Numbered from the stretch's first letter, positions 25,016 to 33,955 are shown. The stretch is 64,000 nt of DNA from Piscinibacter sp047602365 (GCA_047602365.1 JASGHM010000002.1:2046001-2110000), one strand, 5' to 3'. The notes: generated by a model not told the origin, from the letters alone. Program-made: numbers and translations.

Positions 25016-26249
25016 CCCCGGTCCGGATCCGGGCGCACCGCGCCTGATCGCCCACCTCGACATGGACGCGTTCTATGCGTCGGTCGAGTTGCTGCGCTAC
25101 CCGGAGCTGCGCGGCCTGCCGGTGGTGATCGGCGGCGGGCGCCGCCACCAGCCCGAGACCCTGCCCGACGGCTCGCGCCGGTTTTTCCGCCTGCGCGACT
25201 ACACCGGGCGCGGCGTGCTGACCACCAGCACCTACGAGGCGCGCGCGCTGGGCGTGTTCTCGGCGATGGGCACGATGAAGGCGGCGCAGCTGGCTCCCGA
25301 CGCCGTCCTGCTGCCGGTCGACTTCGACGAGTACCGGCGCTATTCGCGGCTGTTCAAGGCGGCGGTGCGCGAGATCGCGCCGAAGATCGAAGACCGCGGC
25401 ATCGACGAGATCTACATCGACCTCACCGACATCCCCGGCGCGCTGGACGACGGCGGCGCGGCCGTCGGGGCGCGGCTCAAGCAGGCGGTGCGCGAGGCCA
25501 CCGGCCTGTCCTGCTCGGTCGGCATCACGCCGAACAAGCTGCTGTCCAAGCTGTGCTCCGAGCTCGACAAGCCCGATGGCCTGACCCTGCTCGGCTTTGA
25601 TGGCATCCCGGCACGCATCTGGCCGCTGGCGGCGCGCAAGGTCAACGGCATCGGCCCGAAGGCAAGCGAGCGGCTGGCCGCGCTGGGCCTGCACACGGTG
25701 GGCGACATCGCCGCCGCCGACCCGTCCTTCCTGGTCCAGCACTTCGGCGCCAACTACGGGCGCTGGCTGCACGAGATCTCGCACGGGCGCGACCAGCGCG
25801 AGGTGGTCACGCACAGCGAGCCGGTGTCGATCAGCCGCGAGACCACCTTCGAGCGCGACCTGCATGCGGTGCGCGACCGTGCCACGCTGTCGGGCATCTT
25901 CACCGAGTTGTGCGTCGAGCTCGCCGGCGACCTGGCGCGCAAGGGCTATGCGAGCAAGACCATCGGCATCAAGCTGCGCTTCGACGACTTCAAGTCGGTA
26001 ACGCGCGACCTGACGCTGCCGGCGCACACGATGGACGCGCGCACCATCCGCCGGGCGGCGGGCGAGTGCCTGAAGCGTGTCGACCTGACACGCCGGCTGC
26101 GCCTGCTCGGCGTGCGCGCCGGCGCGCTGGCCAAGCTGAGCGACCTGGTGGCGCCGCTGCCGCCTGCGCCGGGAAGCACGCCGGTAGCAGCGGCGGAACC
26201 TGAAGGCCACTACGGCTTGCCGCTGTTCGACCTGCACGGCAGCGGCTGA
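25008..26249 (+). CDS. dinB: DNA polymerase IV (DinB, Y-family translesion polymerase)
   Basis: 413 aa. DinB copies past damaged bases during the SOS response. Catalytic residues are present: the first metal-binding Asp in HLDMDAFYASVE and the Asp-Glu pair in GIDEIYIDLT. That second motif differs from the usual SIDEAYLD. The palm has about 20 extra residues before GRGVLTTSTYEAR, which I recall as usual in Burkholderiales DinB. Helix-hairpin-helix (KVNGIGPKASERL) and little-finger regions (RETTFERDL, TIGIKLRFDDF) are complete. Only ATG 25008 gives a sensible start; the next Met is inside the DMD motif. A LexA box overlaps it. Confidence 0.94.
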   Translation: MYSPGPDPGAPRLIAHLDMDAFYASVELLRYPELRGLPVVIGGGRRHQPETLPDGSRRFFRLRDYTGRGVLTTSTYEARALGVFSAMGTMKAAQLAPDAVLLPVDFDEYRRYSRLFKAAVREIAPKIEDRGIDEIYIDLTDIPGALDDGGAAVGARLKQAVREATGLSCSVGITPNKLLSKLCSELDKPDGLTLLGFDGIPARIWPLAARKVNGIGPKASERLAALGLHTVGDIAAADPSFLVQHFGANYGRWLHEISHGRDQREVVTHSEPVSISRETTFERDLHAVRDRATLSGIFTELCVELAGDLARKGYASKTIGIKLRFDDFKSVTRDLTLPAHTMDARTIRRAAGECLKRVDLTRRLRLLGVRAGALAKLSDLVAPLPPAPGSTPVAAAEPEGHYGLPLFDLHGSG

Positions 26250-26354
26250 GCGTCGCGTTCCGGACCGCGGCGTGACTTTGTCCCGCCAATGCTCGCAACC
26301 GGCCGGCTCGCTCCTCCGTATCTTGCGGGGTCTGCCGTCGGAGACCGCCGCACC

Positions 26355-27260
26355 ATGCCCCTGCTCCAGCCCCTCGCCCTGGCCGCTGCCCTGTGCCTGG
26401 CCCTGCCCGCCGCGCCCGCACGGGCCGCCGGCGGCAAGCTGCTGCTGACCGGCGGCGTCAGCAGCATCGACGGCGCTGCCGGCGGTGGCCTCACGCCCTG
26501 GGCGTTGACCGGCAGCTACGCCACCGGGCGCGAGGTCGGTGCCACCGCCTTCGCCACCCGCGTGCGCACCAGCGACTACGCGTTGAGCGTCGTCGGCGCC
26601 GCCGTCGGCTTCGGCGATCGCGCCGAGCTGTCGCTCGCCCGGCAGGACTTCGCCACCGGCGACAACCTGGCGCCGCTCGGCCTGGCCGGCCTGCACCTGA
26701 AGATGAACGTGATCGGCGCCAAGCTGCGCCTGGCCGGCGACGCCGTGCTCGACAGCGATTCGGCGATGCCGCAGATCGCGATCGGCCTGCTGCACAAGCG
26801 GGTCGACGCCGGCGCGCTGGCGCCGACGCTGACCGGCCCGCTCGGCGCGTCCGACAGCGGCACGGACGTCTACCTCAGCGCCACCAAGCTGTTCCTCGCT
26901 CAGGGCGTGCTGGTCAACGGCACGCTGCGCGCGACGAAGGCCAACCAGAACGGCCTGCTCGGCTTCGGCAGCGCCACGCAGTCGGGCTATCGCGTGCAGC
27001 CGGAGCTGTCGCTGGCGCTGCTGCTGCGCCGCGACCTGGCGATCGGCGTGGAGTACCGCGCCAAGCCCGACAACCTGAACGAGTCGGTGCTCGGCGCTGG
27101 CGCGCTGAAGGAGGACGACTGGGCCGACCTGTTCCTCGCCTGGGCGCCGAGCAAGCACCTGTCGCTGACGCTGGCCTGGGTCGACCTCGGCCGCATCGCG
27201 CCGGCCGTGCAACCGCGCCGCCAGCGTGGCGCCTACCTGTCGGCGCAAGCCGGCTTCTGA
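26355..27260 (+). CDS. DUF3034 family exported protein, probable outer-membrane beta-barrel
   Basis: 301 aa. A signal peptide covers residues 1-24 (core LALAAALCLALP, cleavage near ARAAGG). The rest begins KLLLTGGVSSIDGAAGGGL, the hallmark of DUF3034, and continues as alternating short strands ending in an aromatic residue (SAQAGF), like outer-membrane barrels. The function is unknown. It is followed by the exported globin after 17 bases and then by a cupredoxin, so the three are likely one operon. An in-frame ATG at 26289 is rejected because it would bury the signal peptide. Confidence 0.8.
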   Translation: MPLLQPLALAAALCLALPAAPARAAGGKLLLTGGVSSIDGAAGGGLTPWALTGSYATGREVGATAFATRVRTSDYALSVVGAAVGFGDRAELSLARQDFATGDNLAPLGLAGLHLKMNVIGAKLRLAGDAVLDSDSAMPQIAIGLLHKRVDAGALAPTLTGPLGASDSGTDVYLSATKLFLAQGVLVNGTLRATKANQNGLLGFGSATQSGYRVQPELSLALLLRRDLAIGVEYRAKPDNLNESVLGAGALKEDDWADLFLAWAPSKHLSLTLAWVDLGRIAPAVQPRRQRGAYLSAQAGF

Positions 27261-27277
27261 CTGCGGAGCCATCCACC

Positions 27278-27724
27278 ATGAGCGGGTTCACACGGCGCAT
27301 CACCCTCGCCTTCGCAGCCCTCTGCCTCGCCGGCGCCGCCCACGCCCAGTCGACGCGGGCGGGCGACGACAGCCTCTACCAGGCCTTCGGCGGCCAGAGC
27401 GGGCTGGTCCGGCTGATGGACGACTTCATGACCCGGCTGCTGGCCGATGCACGCATGCGCCCCTTCTTCAAGGACGCCGACCAGGACGCCGTGAAGAAGC
27501 AGCTCGTCGCGCAGTTCTGCGAGCTCGCCGGCGGCCCCTGCCGCCGCGATGGCCCGACGATGAAGGAAGCGCACGACGGCATGGACATCCGGCGTGGCGA
27601 CTTCAATGCGCTGGTCGAGGTGCTGCAGGACGCGATGGATGCTCAGGGCATCGCGTTCCGCGCTCAGAATCGCCTGCTCGCGCAGCTCGCGCCGATGCAC
27701 CGCGAGATCGTCAACACGCCATGA
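27278..27724 (+). CDS. Exported group I truncated hemoglobin
   Basis: 148 aa. A clear signal peptide (about 1-23, ending AHAQS) precedes a 2-on-2 globin. Fold signatures are SLYQAFGGQSGLVRLMDDFM, FFKDADQDAVKKQLVAQF and, in the F helix, MKEAHDGMDI, where His is the probable proximal haem ligand. Truncated globins bind oxygen, NO or other small ligands. Most known ones are cytosolic, so export to the periplasm is unusual. The stop overlaps an in-frame upstream ATG of the cupredoxin gene. This supports a shared pathway in periplasmic redox or NO/O2 handling. Confidence 0.85.
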   Translation: MSGFTRRITLAFAALCLAGAAHAQSTRAGDDSLYQAFGGQSGLVRLMDDFMTRLLADARMRPFFKDADQDAVKKQLVAQFCELAGGPCRRDGPTMKEAHDGMDIRRGDFNALVEVLQDAMDAQGIAFRAQNRLLAQLAPMHREIVNTP

Positions 27725-27732
27725 GGGAGCGC

Positions 27733-28434
27733 ATGAACCACAAGACCCCCCTTGCCGCCGCCGTGCTGGCCGTGGCCGCGCTGTCGGCCCAGGCCGGCGC
27801 GCTGCAGCTGACCGTGACCGACAAGGACGGCAAGCCCGCGCCCGACGTGGTGGTGCTGGTCGATGTGCCGATCCGCCCGGCGCTCAGCACGGCGCCGGTG
27901 ACCGCCACCATCACGCAGGAGGGCCTGAAGTTCCAGCCCTTCCTGACCGTGGTGCCGGTGGGCAGCACGGTGCGCTTCGTCAACCGCGACCGCTACGACC
28001 ACCATGTGCGCTCGCAGCCCAGCGGCCCGCTGGGTGCCGTGCCGGCGGCACAGACCTTCGAGCTGCGCCTCGATGCGGCCGAAGGCGCCGCCGGCGGCAA
28101 CGACGACTACCAGAACCCGCATGCCCAGCCGCGCAAGAAGAGCGGCATGACGCAGGTCGACGTGAAGATGGACAAGGCCGGGCCGATCGGGCTGGGCTGC
28201 CACATCCACGGCTCGATGCGCGGCCAGCTGTTCGTCAGCGGCACGCCCTGGTTCGCCAAGACCGATGCCGACGGCATCGCGAAGATCGCCAGCGTGCCCG
28301 ACGGCCCGATCCAGGTCACGCTGTGGCACCCGGACCAGCTGCAGGACCAGGCCGCGTTGCGCGCCGAGGCCGGCAGCGCGCCGCTGGCGCTGGCGGGTCA
28401 GCTCAACTTCGTGCCACGCCGCCGCCGCAACTGA
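27733..28434 (+). CDS. Periplasmic cupredoxin-like (plastocyanin-type) protein
   Basis: 233 aa. A signal peptide (about 1-22, AQAGA) leads into a cupredoxin fold. A type 1 copper set can be seen: His in RYDHHVRSQ, then Cys, His and Met in GCHIHGSMRGQLFV. An N-terminal Ig-like/transthyretin-type segment (LQLTVTDKDGKPAPDVVVLV) is typical of proteins often labelled methylamine utilisation protein; I make no claim for methylamine use here. Start 27733 has GAGGGAG five bases upstream. An alternative in-frame ATG at 27721 overlaps the globin stop. Confidence 0.82.
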   Translation: MNHKTPLAAAVLAVAALSAQAGALQLTVTDKDGKPAPDVVVLVDVPIRPALSTAPVTATITQEGLKFQPFLTVVPVGSTVRFVNRDRYDHHVRSQPSGPLGAVPAAQTFELRLDAAEGAAGGNDDYQNPHAQPRKKSGMTQVDVKMDKAGPIGLGCHIHGSMRGQLFVSGTPWFAKTDADGIAKIASVPDGPIQVTLWHPDQLQDQAALRAEAGSAPLALAGQLNFVPRRRRN

Positions 28435-28466
28435 GCACCCGTCCCGCCCTTGGCGACAATGGCGCC

Positions 28467-29384
28467 ATGGCTGGCGCCCCCGACATCCGCTTCCCCTCGA
28501 TCGATGGCCTGCGCGCCTTCGAGGCGGCGGCGCGGCTGGGCAGCTTCGAGCGTGCGGCCGACGAGCTGAACGTCACCGCCAGCGCGGTCGGCAAGCGCAT
28601 CGCCGCGCTGGAAGACCTGCTCGGCACGCCGCTGTTCACGCGTGGCGCGAAGGCGCTGGCGCTGACCGCCACCGGCAAGGAGTACCTGGCGCAGGTCGGC
28701 GCCGCGCTGGGCCTGCTGGCCGCCGTGCCGCTGCACCGGCGCACCGTGCAGCGCACCGAGCGGCTGCGCATCAGCGCGCCGCCGACCTTCGCGCGGCAGA
28801 TCCTGGTGCCGGCGCTGGAGCGTTTCACCGCCGGCCACCCGGAGGTCGAGCTGGAGGTGGTGCTGTCGATTCCCTACCTGGACGCGGCGGCGACCGAGGC
28901 CGACGTCGAGGTGCGCCACGGCGACCCGGCCGCCCATGGCGGCGAGGCGCTGCTCGACGACCGCGTCGTGCCGGTCGCCGCGCCGGCGCTGCTGCAGCGC
29001 CTGCCAGCGCTGCACGAACCGCGCGACCTGCAGCACGCGCCGCTGCTGCGCACGCCGCTGGAGCCCTGGGCGCCCTGGTTCGCCGCCGCCGGGCTGGACT
29101 GGGGCGAGCCGGCGCAGGGCATGAAGCTGGTCGACCTCGGCCTGACGCTGGAAGCCGCGGTCAGCGGCCAGGGCGTCGCGCTGGCGCGGCCCAGCCTGGC
29201 GCGGCACTGGCTGGCCAGCGGCGCGCTGCAGCCGCTGTTCACGATCAGCGCGGCGCCGACCTATCGCTACTACCTGCTGCCGCACGCCGCGCACGGCCCG
29301 GCGGCCGGCTTCGCCGCCTGGCTGCGCGGCGAATGCGACGACGCGACGCGCGCCGCGGCGGCGCTGGTTTCAGGCCGCGCCTGA
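28467..29384 (+). CDS. LysR-family transcriptional regulator, GcvA-like
   Basis: 305 aa. The winged helix-turn-helix is at about 12-70 (GLRAFEAAARLGSFERAADE, then LNVTASAVGKRIAALEDLLG and TPLFTR). A LysR substrate-binding domain follows. GcvA-like members typically end with SGALQPLF-type segments as here. It lies 32 bases after the cupredoxin and 67 bases before the lactate dehydrogenase, on the same strand. It may regulate either; the target and effector are not visible. GACAAT at 28455-28460 could be a -10 element very close to the ATG. Confidence 0.88.
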   Translation: MAGAPDIRFPSIDGLRAFEAAARLGSFERAADELNVTASAVGKRIAALEDLLGTPLFTRGAKALALTATGKEYLAQVGAALGLLAAVPLHRRTVQRTERLRISAPPTFARQILVPALERFTAGHPEVELEVVLSIPYLDAAATEADVEVRHGDPAAHGGEALLDDRVVPVAAPALLQRLPALHEPRDLQHAPLLRTPLEPWAPWFAAAGLDWGEPAQGMKLVDLGLTLEAAVSGQGVALARPSLARHWLASGALQPLFTISAAPTYRYYLLPHAAHGPAAGFAAWLRGECDDATRAAAALVSGRA

Positions 29385-29451
29385 AAATCTTTCCGGGCTC
29401 GGCGCGGCCCGCGCCGCTAGCATCGCCGTCACCGAAAACAGGAGACAAACG

Positions 29452-30597
29452 ATGCCCGTCATCACCAACATCGAGGACCTGCGCGTGCTCGCCGAGAAAC
29501 GCGTGCCGCGCATGTTCTACGACTACGCCGACTCGGGCTCGTGGACCGAAGGTACCTACCGCGCCAACGAGAGCGACTTCCAGTCCATCAAGCTGCGCCA
29601 GCGGGTGGCGGTCAACATGGAGAACCGCTCGACCGCGACGGCCATGGTCGGCCAGGCGGTGAAGATGCCGGTGTCGATCGCGCCGGTCGGCCTGACCGGC
29701 ATGCAGCATGCCGACGGCGAGATCCACGCGGCACGCGCGGCAGAGAAGTTCGGCATCCCGTTCACGCTGTCGACGATGAGCATCTGCTCGATCGAGGACA
29801 TCGCCGAGCACACCACGGCGCCGTTCTGGTTCCAGCTCTACATGATGCGCGACCGCGACGCGATGGCGCGCATGATCGAGCGTGCCAGGGTCGCCAAGTG
29901 CAGCGCGCTGGTGCTGACGCTGGACCTGCAGGTGATCGGCCAGCGTCACAAGGACCTGAAGAACGGCCTGACCGCGCCGCCGCGGCCGACGCTGCGCAAC
30001 ATCCTCAACCTGGCGACCAAGCCGCGCTGGTGCCTGGGCATGGCCGGCACGAAACGCCACACCTTCCGCAACCTGGTCGGCCACGTCAAGGGCGTCAGCG
30101 ACATGAGCTCGCTGGCCGCCTGGACCAACGAGCAGTTCGACCCGCGCCTGTCCTGGGCCGACGTCGAGTGGGTCAAGAAGCAGTGGGGCGGCAAGCTCAT
30201 CCTCAAGGGCATCATGGAGGTCGAGGACGCGAAGCTGGCCGTCGACGCCGGCGCCGACGCGATCGTCGTCAGCAACCACGGCGGCCGCCAGCTCGACGGC
30301 GCGCCGAGCAGCATCCGCGCGCTGCCGCCCATCGTCGAGGCGGTCGGCGCGAAGACCGAGGTCTGGATGGATGGCGGCATCCGCAGCGGCCAGGACGTGT
30401 TGAAGGCCTGGGCGCTGGGCGCGCGCGGCACGATGATCGGCCGGGCGATGGTCTACGGCCTGGGCGCGATGGGCGAGGCCGGCGTCAGCAAGGCGCTGCA
30501 GATCCTGCACAAGGAACTCGACGTCACGATGGCCTTCTGCGGCCACACCCAGCTGACCAACGTCGACCGCTCTATCCTGGTGCCGGGCACCTATTGA
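29452..30597 (+). CDS. lldD: FMN-dependent L-lactate dehydrogenase / alpha-hydroxy acid oxidase
   Basis: 381 aa, full length for the family. It oxidises an L-2-hydroxy acid, most likely L-lactate, to the keto acid using FMN in a TIM barrel. Active-site segments are present: FYDYADSGSW (Tyr), VSIAPVGLTGMQHADGE, LTLDLQVIGQRHKDLKNG, the catalytic His/Arg in VSNHGGRQLDGAPSS, and the FMN phosphate site MDGGIRSGQDVLKA and GRAMVYGLGAMGEAG. AGGAGA lies 7 bases before the ATG. Substrate choice among hydroxy acids cannot be settled from sequence. Confidence 0.9.
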   Translation: MPVITNIEDLRVLAEKRVPRMFYDYADSGSWTEGTYRANESDFQSIKLRQRVAVNMENRSTATAMVGQAVKMPVSIAPVGLTGMQHADGEIHAARAAEKFGIPFTLSTMSICSIEDIAEHTTAPFWFQLYMMRDRDAMARMIERARVAKCSALVLTLDLQVIGQRHKDLKNGLTAPPRPTLRNILNLATKPRWCLGMAGTKRHTFRNLVGHVKGVSDMSSLAAWTNEQFDPRLSWADVEWVKKQWGGKLILKGIMEVEDAKLAVDAGADAIVVSNHGGRQLDGAPSSIRALPPIVEAVGAKTEVWMDGGIRSGQDVLKAWALGARGTMIGRAMVYGLGAMGEAGVSKALQILHKELDVTMAFCGHTQLTNVDRSILVPGTY

Positions 30598-30701
30598 CCC
30601 AGATCAAGCGCAGGGCACGGGCATCCGCCAAGCCCTAGGGGTACCGGCGCAGCTGACGCCAAACTTACACTGGGCGCATCATCACCGGACGGGGATGCGC
30701 C

Positions 30702-30968
30702 ATGACCCTCGATCAATTCCAGGACCTGCGCCTGTGGCATCTGCGCCATCGCGGGGACCATCCGCTGGAAGGTCACATCTGGACCTTGATCGTGACGCTG
30801 TGGATGGTCGGCTGGGTCGGCACGCCGACCGCGTGGCTGCTGCACTGGGACGCCACCGCGCTGGCCACCGCGCTGTTCGTCTTCGCGCCCGGCGCCTACG
30901 TCGCGTTCAGGAGCCGGCTGCACCGCCGCGGGCGGCTGCGCTGCGACTGGATCGTCGCGCTGCGCTGA
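30702..30968 (+). CDS. Small membrane protein of unknown function
   Basis: 88 aa with two probable membrane helices (about 27-46 and 52-70) and a basic C-terminus. GGGGAT is 7 bases before the ATG. I recognise no family. Its short N-terminal cytoplasmic part is His/Arg-rich. It stands alone between lldD and the convergent metalloprotease gene, 15 bases from its stop. The coding call rests on the start signal, helix pattern and lack of a competing frame. Confidence 0.6.
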   Translation: MTLDQFQDLRLWHLRHRGDHPLEGHIWTLIVTLWMVGWVGTPTAWLLHWDATALATALFVFAPGAYVAFRSRLHRRGRLRCDWIVALR

Positions 30969-30983
30969 CGCCCGTCGCCGGCT

Positions 30984-31868
30984 TCAGAGCTGCCGAGCGT
31001 CGAACGTATTGCACTGCTGCACGCTGCCGCTCTGCAGCCCGGTCTTGAACCAGCGCACGCGCTGTGCGCTGCTGCCGTGCGTGAAGGTCTCGGGCCGCAC
31101 CGTGCCGCTGGACTGGCGCTGCAGCGCGTCGTCGCCGATCCGGCTGGCGGCGTTCAGGCCTTCCTCGATGTCGCCCTGCTCGAGGATCTGCCGGGCCTGC
31201 TGGGCGTGATGCGCCCACACGCCGGCGAAGCAGTCGGCCTGCAGCTCGAGCCGCACGCTGACCGCGTTGGCCTGCGTCTCGCTCATGCGGCGGCGCGCTT
31301 CCTCCACCTTGCCGGTGATGCCCATCAGGTTCTGCACATGGTGGCCGACCTCGTGGGCGATCACGTAGGCCTGCGCGAAGTCGCCCGGCGCGCCGAGCTG
31401 GGTGCGCATGGTCTCGTAGAAGCTCAGGTCGATGTAGACCTTCTGGTCGCCCGGGCAGTAGAACGGCCCCATCGCCGCCTGGCCCATGCCGCAGGCGGTC
31501 GGCTCGGAGCCACGGAACAGGCGCAGCTTGGGCTCGCGGTAGGTACCGCCCATCTGCTTGAACTGCGCGCGCCAGACGTCCTCGGTGTCGGCCAGCACCA
31601 CCGAGACGAAACGCGCCATCGTGTCGTCCGCCGGCGGCCGGGTGGCCGGCGCCGACTGCACCGGCGCGCCGCCGAGGCCTTCGCCGCTGAGCGCGCCGAG
31701 GATGGTCAGCGGGTTGATGCCGAAGATCCAGCCGGCCACCAGCGCCACCGCGATGGTGCCGACGCCGATGCCACGCCCGCCGCCGAAGCGCATGCCACCA
31801 CCCCCGCCGCCGCCGGAGCCGCGCGCATCCTCGACGTTGTCGCTCTCGCGGTTGCCTTCCCACTTCAT
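30984..31868 (-). CDS. ypfJ: YpfJ-family neutral zinc metallopeptidase
   Basis: 294 aa. The N-terminus is short and polar, with a glycine run (about 18-32), followed by one membrane helix (about 34-52). The catalytic zinc site HEVGHH is near residue 170. A later Glu in ELQADCFAG probably provides the third ligand. The family fold is confirmed by ACGMGQAAMGPFYCPGDQKV and YIDLSFY. It is probably a membrane-anchored periplasmic protease of unknown substrate. dcd lies 34 bases upstream on the same strand. Confidence 0.88.
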   Translation of the reverse strand: MKWEGNRESDNVEDARGSGGGGGGGMRFGGGRGIGVGTIAVALVAGWIFGINPLTILGALSGEGLGGAPVQSAPATRPPADDTMARFVSVVLADTEDVWRAQFKQMGGTYREPKLRLFRGSEPTACGMGQAAMGPFYCPGDQKVYIDLSFYETMRTQLGAPGDFAQAYVIAHEVGHHVQNLMGITGKVEEARRRMSETQANAVSVRLELQADCFAGVWAHHAQQARQILEQGDIEEGLNAASRIGDDALQRQSSGTVRPETFTHGSSAQRVRWFKTGLQSGSVQQCNTFDARQL

Positions 31869-31902
31869 CGCCGTCTCCTGGTCGGAAGCGCGTGGCGGGT
31901 GA

Positions 31903-32472
31903 TCAGGTCTTGGGCAGCGTCACGCCGCGCTGGCCCTGGTACTTGCCGCCCCGGTCCTTGTAGCTCGTTTCGCAGACTTCGTCGCTCTCGAAGAACAGCA
32001 CCTGCGCGCAGCCTTCGCCCGCGTAGATCTTCGCCGGCAGCGGCGTGGTGTTGCTGAACTCCAGCGTCACGTAGCCTTCCCACTCGGGCTCGAAGGGCGT
32101 GACGTTGACGATGATGCCGCAACGCGCGTAGGTGCTCTTGCCCAGGCAGATGGTCAGCACGCTGCGCGGGATGCGGAAGTACTCGACGGTGCGCGCCAGC
32201 GCGAAGCTGTTCGGCGGGATGATGCAGACGTCGGACTCGATGTCGACGAAGCTCTTCTCGTCGAAGTTCTTCGGGTCGACCACCGTCGAGTGGATGTTGG
32301 TGAAGACCTTGAACTCCGGCGCGCAGCGGATGTCGTAGCCGTAGCTGCTGGTACCGTAGCTGACGATCTTGTGGCCGTCGGGGGCGTGGCGCACCTGCCC
32401 CGGCTCGAACGGTTCGATCATGCCGTGCTGCTCGGCCATGCGCCGTATCCACTTGTCGCTCTTGATGCTCAT
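31903..32472 (-). CDS. dcd: dCTP deaminase
   Basis: 189 aa, the standard length. Dcd deaminates dCTP to dUTP, the main route to dTTP in Gram-negative bacteria. Family segments are complete: SIKSDKWIRRMAEQHGMIEP, SYGTSSYGYDIRCAPEF, the catalytic-loop GKSTYARCGIIVNVTPFEPE with its Glu, and FFESDEVCETSYKDRGGKYQ. It precedes the ypfJ-type gene on the minus strand and is divergent from the Mpo1-like gene. Confidence 0.96.
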   Translation of the reverse strand: MSIKSDKWIRRMAEQHGMIEPFEPGQVRHAPDGHKIVSYGTSSYGYDIRCAPEFKVFTNIHSTVVDPKNFDEKSFVDIESDVCIIPPNSFALARTVEYFRIPRSVLTICLGKSTYARCGIIVNVTPFEPEWEGYVTLEFSNTTPLPAKIYAGEGCAQVLFFESDEVCETSYKDRGGKYQGQRGVTLPKT

Positions 32473-32581
32473 GTGCGCATTTCCGGGTGGGATGCGTGCA
32501 TTTTAGGGATGCTGCGCAGCACGCCGGCCGCAAGCTGTGCCACAGTTGGGCCCCAGAGCCGTAGTTTCCCTGGAGACACCC

Positions 32582-33109
32582 ATGCGTGGCGCGACCGAAC
32601 TCCTCAGCCAGTACGCGATGTACCACCGCGATCGGCGCAACATCGCCAGCCACTTCGTCGGCGTGCCGATGATCGTCTTCGCGGTCGGCGTGCTGCTCGC
32701 CAAACCCGCCTTCATGCTCGCCGGCTGGGCGCTCACCCCGGCGTGGATCGTCTTTGCCGCGGTCGCCGTCTGGTACCTGACACGCGGCAACCTGCAGCTC
32801 GGCCTGGCGGTCAGCGCTGCCGTCGGCGTGCTGATCGCGCTGGCGCACCGCGTCGGCGACAGCGGCACTGGGGCCTGGCTGGCCTGGGGCATCGGCTTCT
32901 TCGCGGTCGGCTGGGCGATCCAGTTCATCGGTCACTGGTACGAGGGCCGCAAGCCAGCCTTCGTCGACGACCTGATCGGCCTGCTGGTCGGCCCGATGTT
33001 CGTCACCGCCGAGGCGCTGTTCTCGCTCGGCTGGGGCAAGCAGTTGCTGGCCGAGATCGAGCGCCGCGCCGGCCCGACGATGCTGCGCGACCTGGCCCGG
33101 ATCGCCTGA
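32582..33109 (+). CDS. Mpo1-like (DUF962) membrane protein
   Basis: 175 aa with about four membrane helices. The family His motifs are present: YHRDRRNIASHFVGVPM near the N-terminus and FIGHWYEGRKPAF later. In yeast Mpo1 such histidines bind iron for oxidation of 2-hydroxy fatty acids in phytosphingosine breakdown; the bacterial role is unknown. The ATG at 32582 follows CTGGAGACA. An in-frame ATG at 32537 is less likely because the extra residues are polar and outside the family. It converges on fdhD. Confidence 0.84.
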   Translation: MRGATELLSQYAMYHRDRRNIASHFVGVPMIVFAVGVLLAKPAFMLAGWALTPAWIVFAAVAVWYLTRGNLQLGLAVSAAVGVLIALAHRVGDSGTGAWLAWGIGFFAVGWAIQFIGHWYEGRKPAFVDDLIGLLVGPMFVTAEALFSLGWGKQLLAEIERRAGPTMLRDLARIA

Positions 33110-33118
33110 CAGCCAGCC

Positions 33119-33955
33119 TCAGGCTGCCGCGGGACGCGGCGGCTCCGGCTCGGCGTCGAAACGCTCGAAGCCCGAGTAGCAGAGGAAGTGCCGATTGGTG
33201 GCCCGGCCGAACAGGCATAGACCGAGTTGCGTGGCCACCTGGTGGCCCATCTGCGTGATACCGCTGCGCGAGACGATGATCGGCACCCCCATCTGCGCCG
33301 ACTTGATGACCATCTCGCTGGTCAGCCGCCCGGTCGTGTAGAAGACCTTGTCGCCGCCGTCCACGCCGTGCAGCCACATCCAGCCGGCGATGGTGTCGAT
33401 GGCGTTGTGGCGGCCGACGTCCTCGACGAACATCAGCAGCTCGTCCTGGCGAAACAGCGCGCAGCCGTGCACCGAGCCGGCCGACTTGTAGGTGCTCTCC
33501 TGGCGCCGCACCGCGTCGAGCAGGCCGTACAGCGTGGCCTGGCTGAGCCGGGCCAACGCCGGCGGCGGCAGCACCAGCGTGTCGAGGTCGGCCATCATGT
33601 CGCCGAACACCGTGCCCTGCCCGCAGCCGGTGGTCACCACCCGCTTGGCGGTCTTTTCCTCGAAGCGGGCGATGCCGCCGCGCGTGGCCACCGCGGCGGC
33701 CTGTACCTCCCAGTCGACGGTGACCGATTCGATCTCCGCGATGCCCTCGACCAGACGCTGGTTGCGCAGGTAGCCCAGCACCAGCAGCTCGGGCGCCGCG
33801 CCCAGCGTCATCAGCGTGACCAGTTCGCGCTTGTCGACGAACACGGTCAGCGCCCGCTCGGCCGGGATGGCGATCTCGCGCGTGGCGCCGAACTCGTCGC
33901 GTGCCACGATGCTCTGCATCAGCGGCGCGCTGGCCTGGGTCAGACGGACGGTCAT
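33119..33955 (-). CDS. fdhD: Formate dehydrogenase accessory sulfurtransferase FdhD
   Basis: 278 aa. FdhD moves sulfur from IscS to the molybdenum cofactor of formate dehydrogenase. Signature segments are MTLGAAPELLVLGYLRNQRL, VVTTGCGQGTVFGDM, SAGSVHGCALFRQDELLMFV, EDVGRHNAIDTIAGW and FYTTGRLTSEMVIKSAQMGV. E. coli FdhD has a CxxC pair at the sulfur-transfer loop; here only one Cys (TTGCGQG) is visible there. It is last in the minus-strand formate dehydrogenase operon. Confidence 0.93.
   Translation of the reverse strand: MTVRLTQASAPLMQSIVARDEFGATREIAIPAERALTVFVDKRELVTLMTLGAAPELLVLGYLRNQRLVEGIAEIESVTVDWEVQAAAVATRGGIARFEEKTAKRVVTTGCGQGTVFGDMMADLDTLVLPPPALARLSQATLYGLLDAVRRQESTYKSAGSVHGCALFRQDELLMFVEDVGRHNAIDTIAGWMWLHGVDGGDKVFYTTGRLTSEMVIKSAQMGVPIIVSRSGITQMGHQVATQLGLCLFGRATNRHFLCYSGFERFDAEPEPPRPAAA

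Noticed and set aside
31796..31830. Glycine codon run in the ypfJ-type gene as a simple repeat or indel hotspot
   Set aside because: The run is in frame and the family commonly has a Gly-rich segment before its membrane helix; no break is seen.
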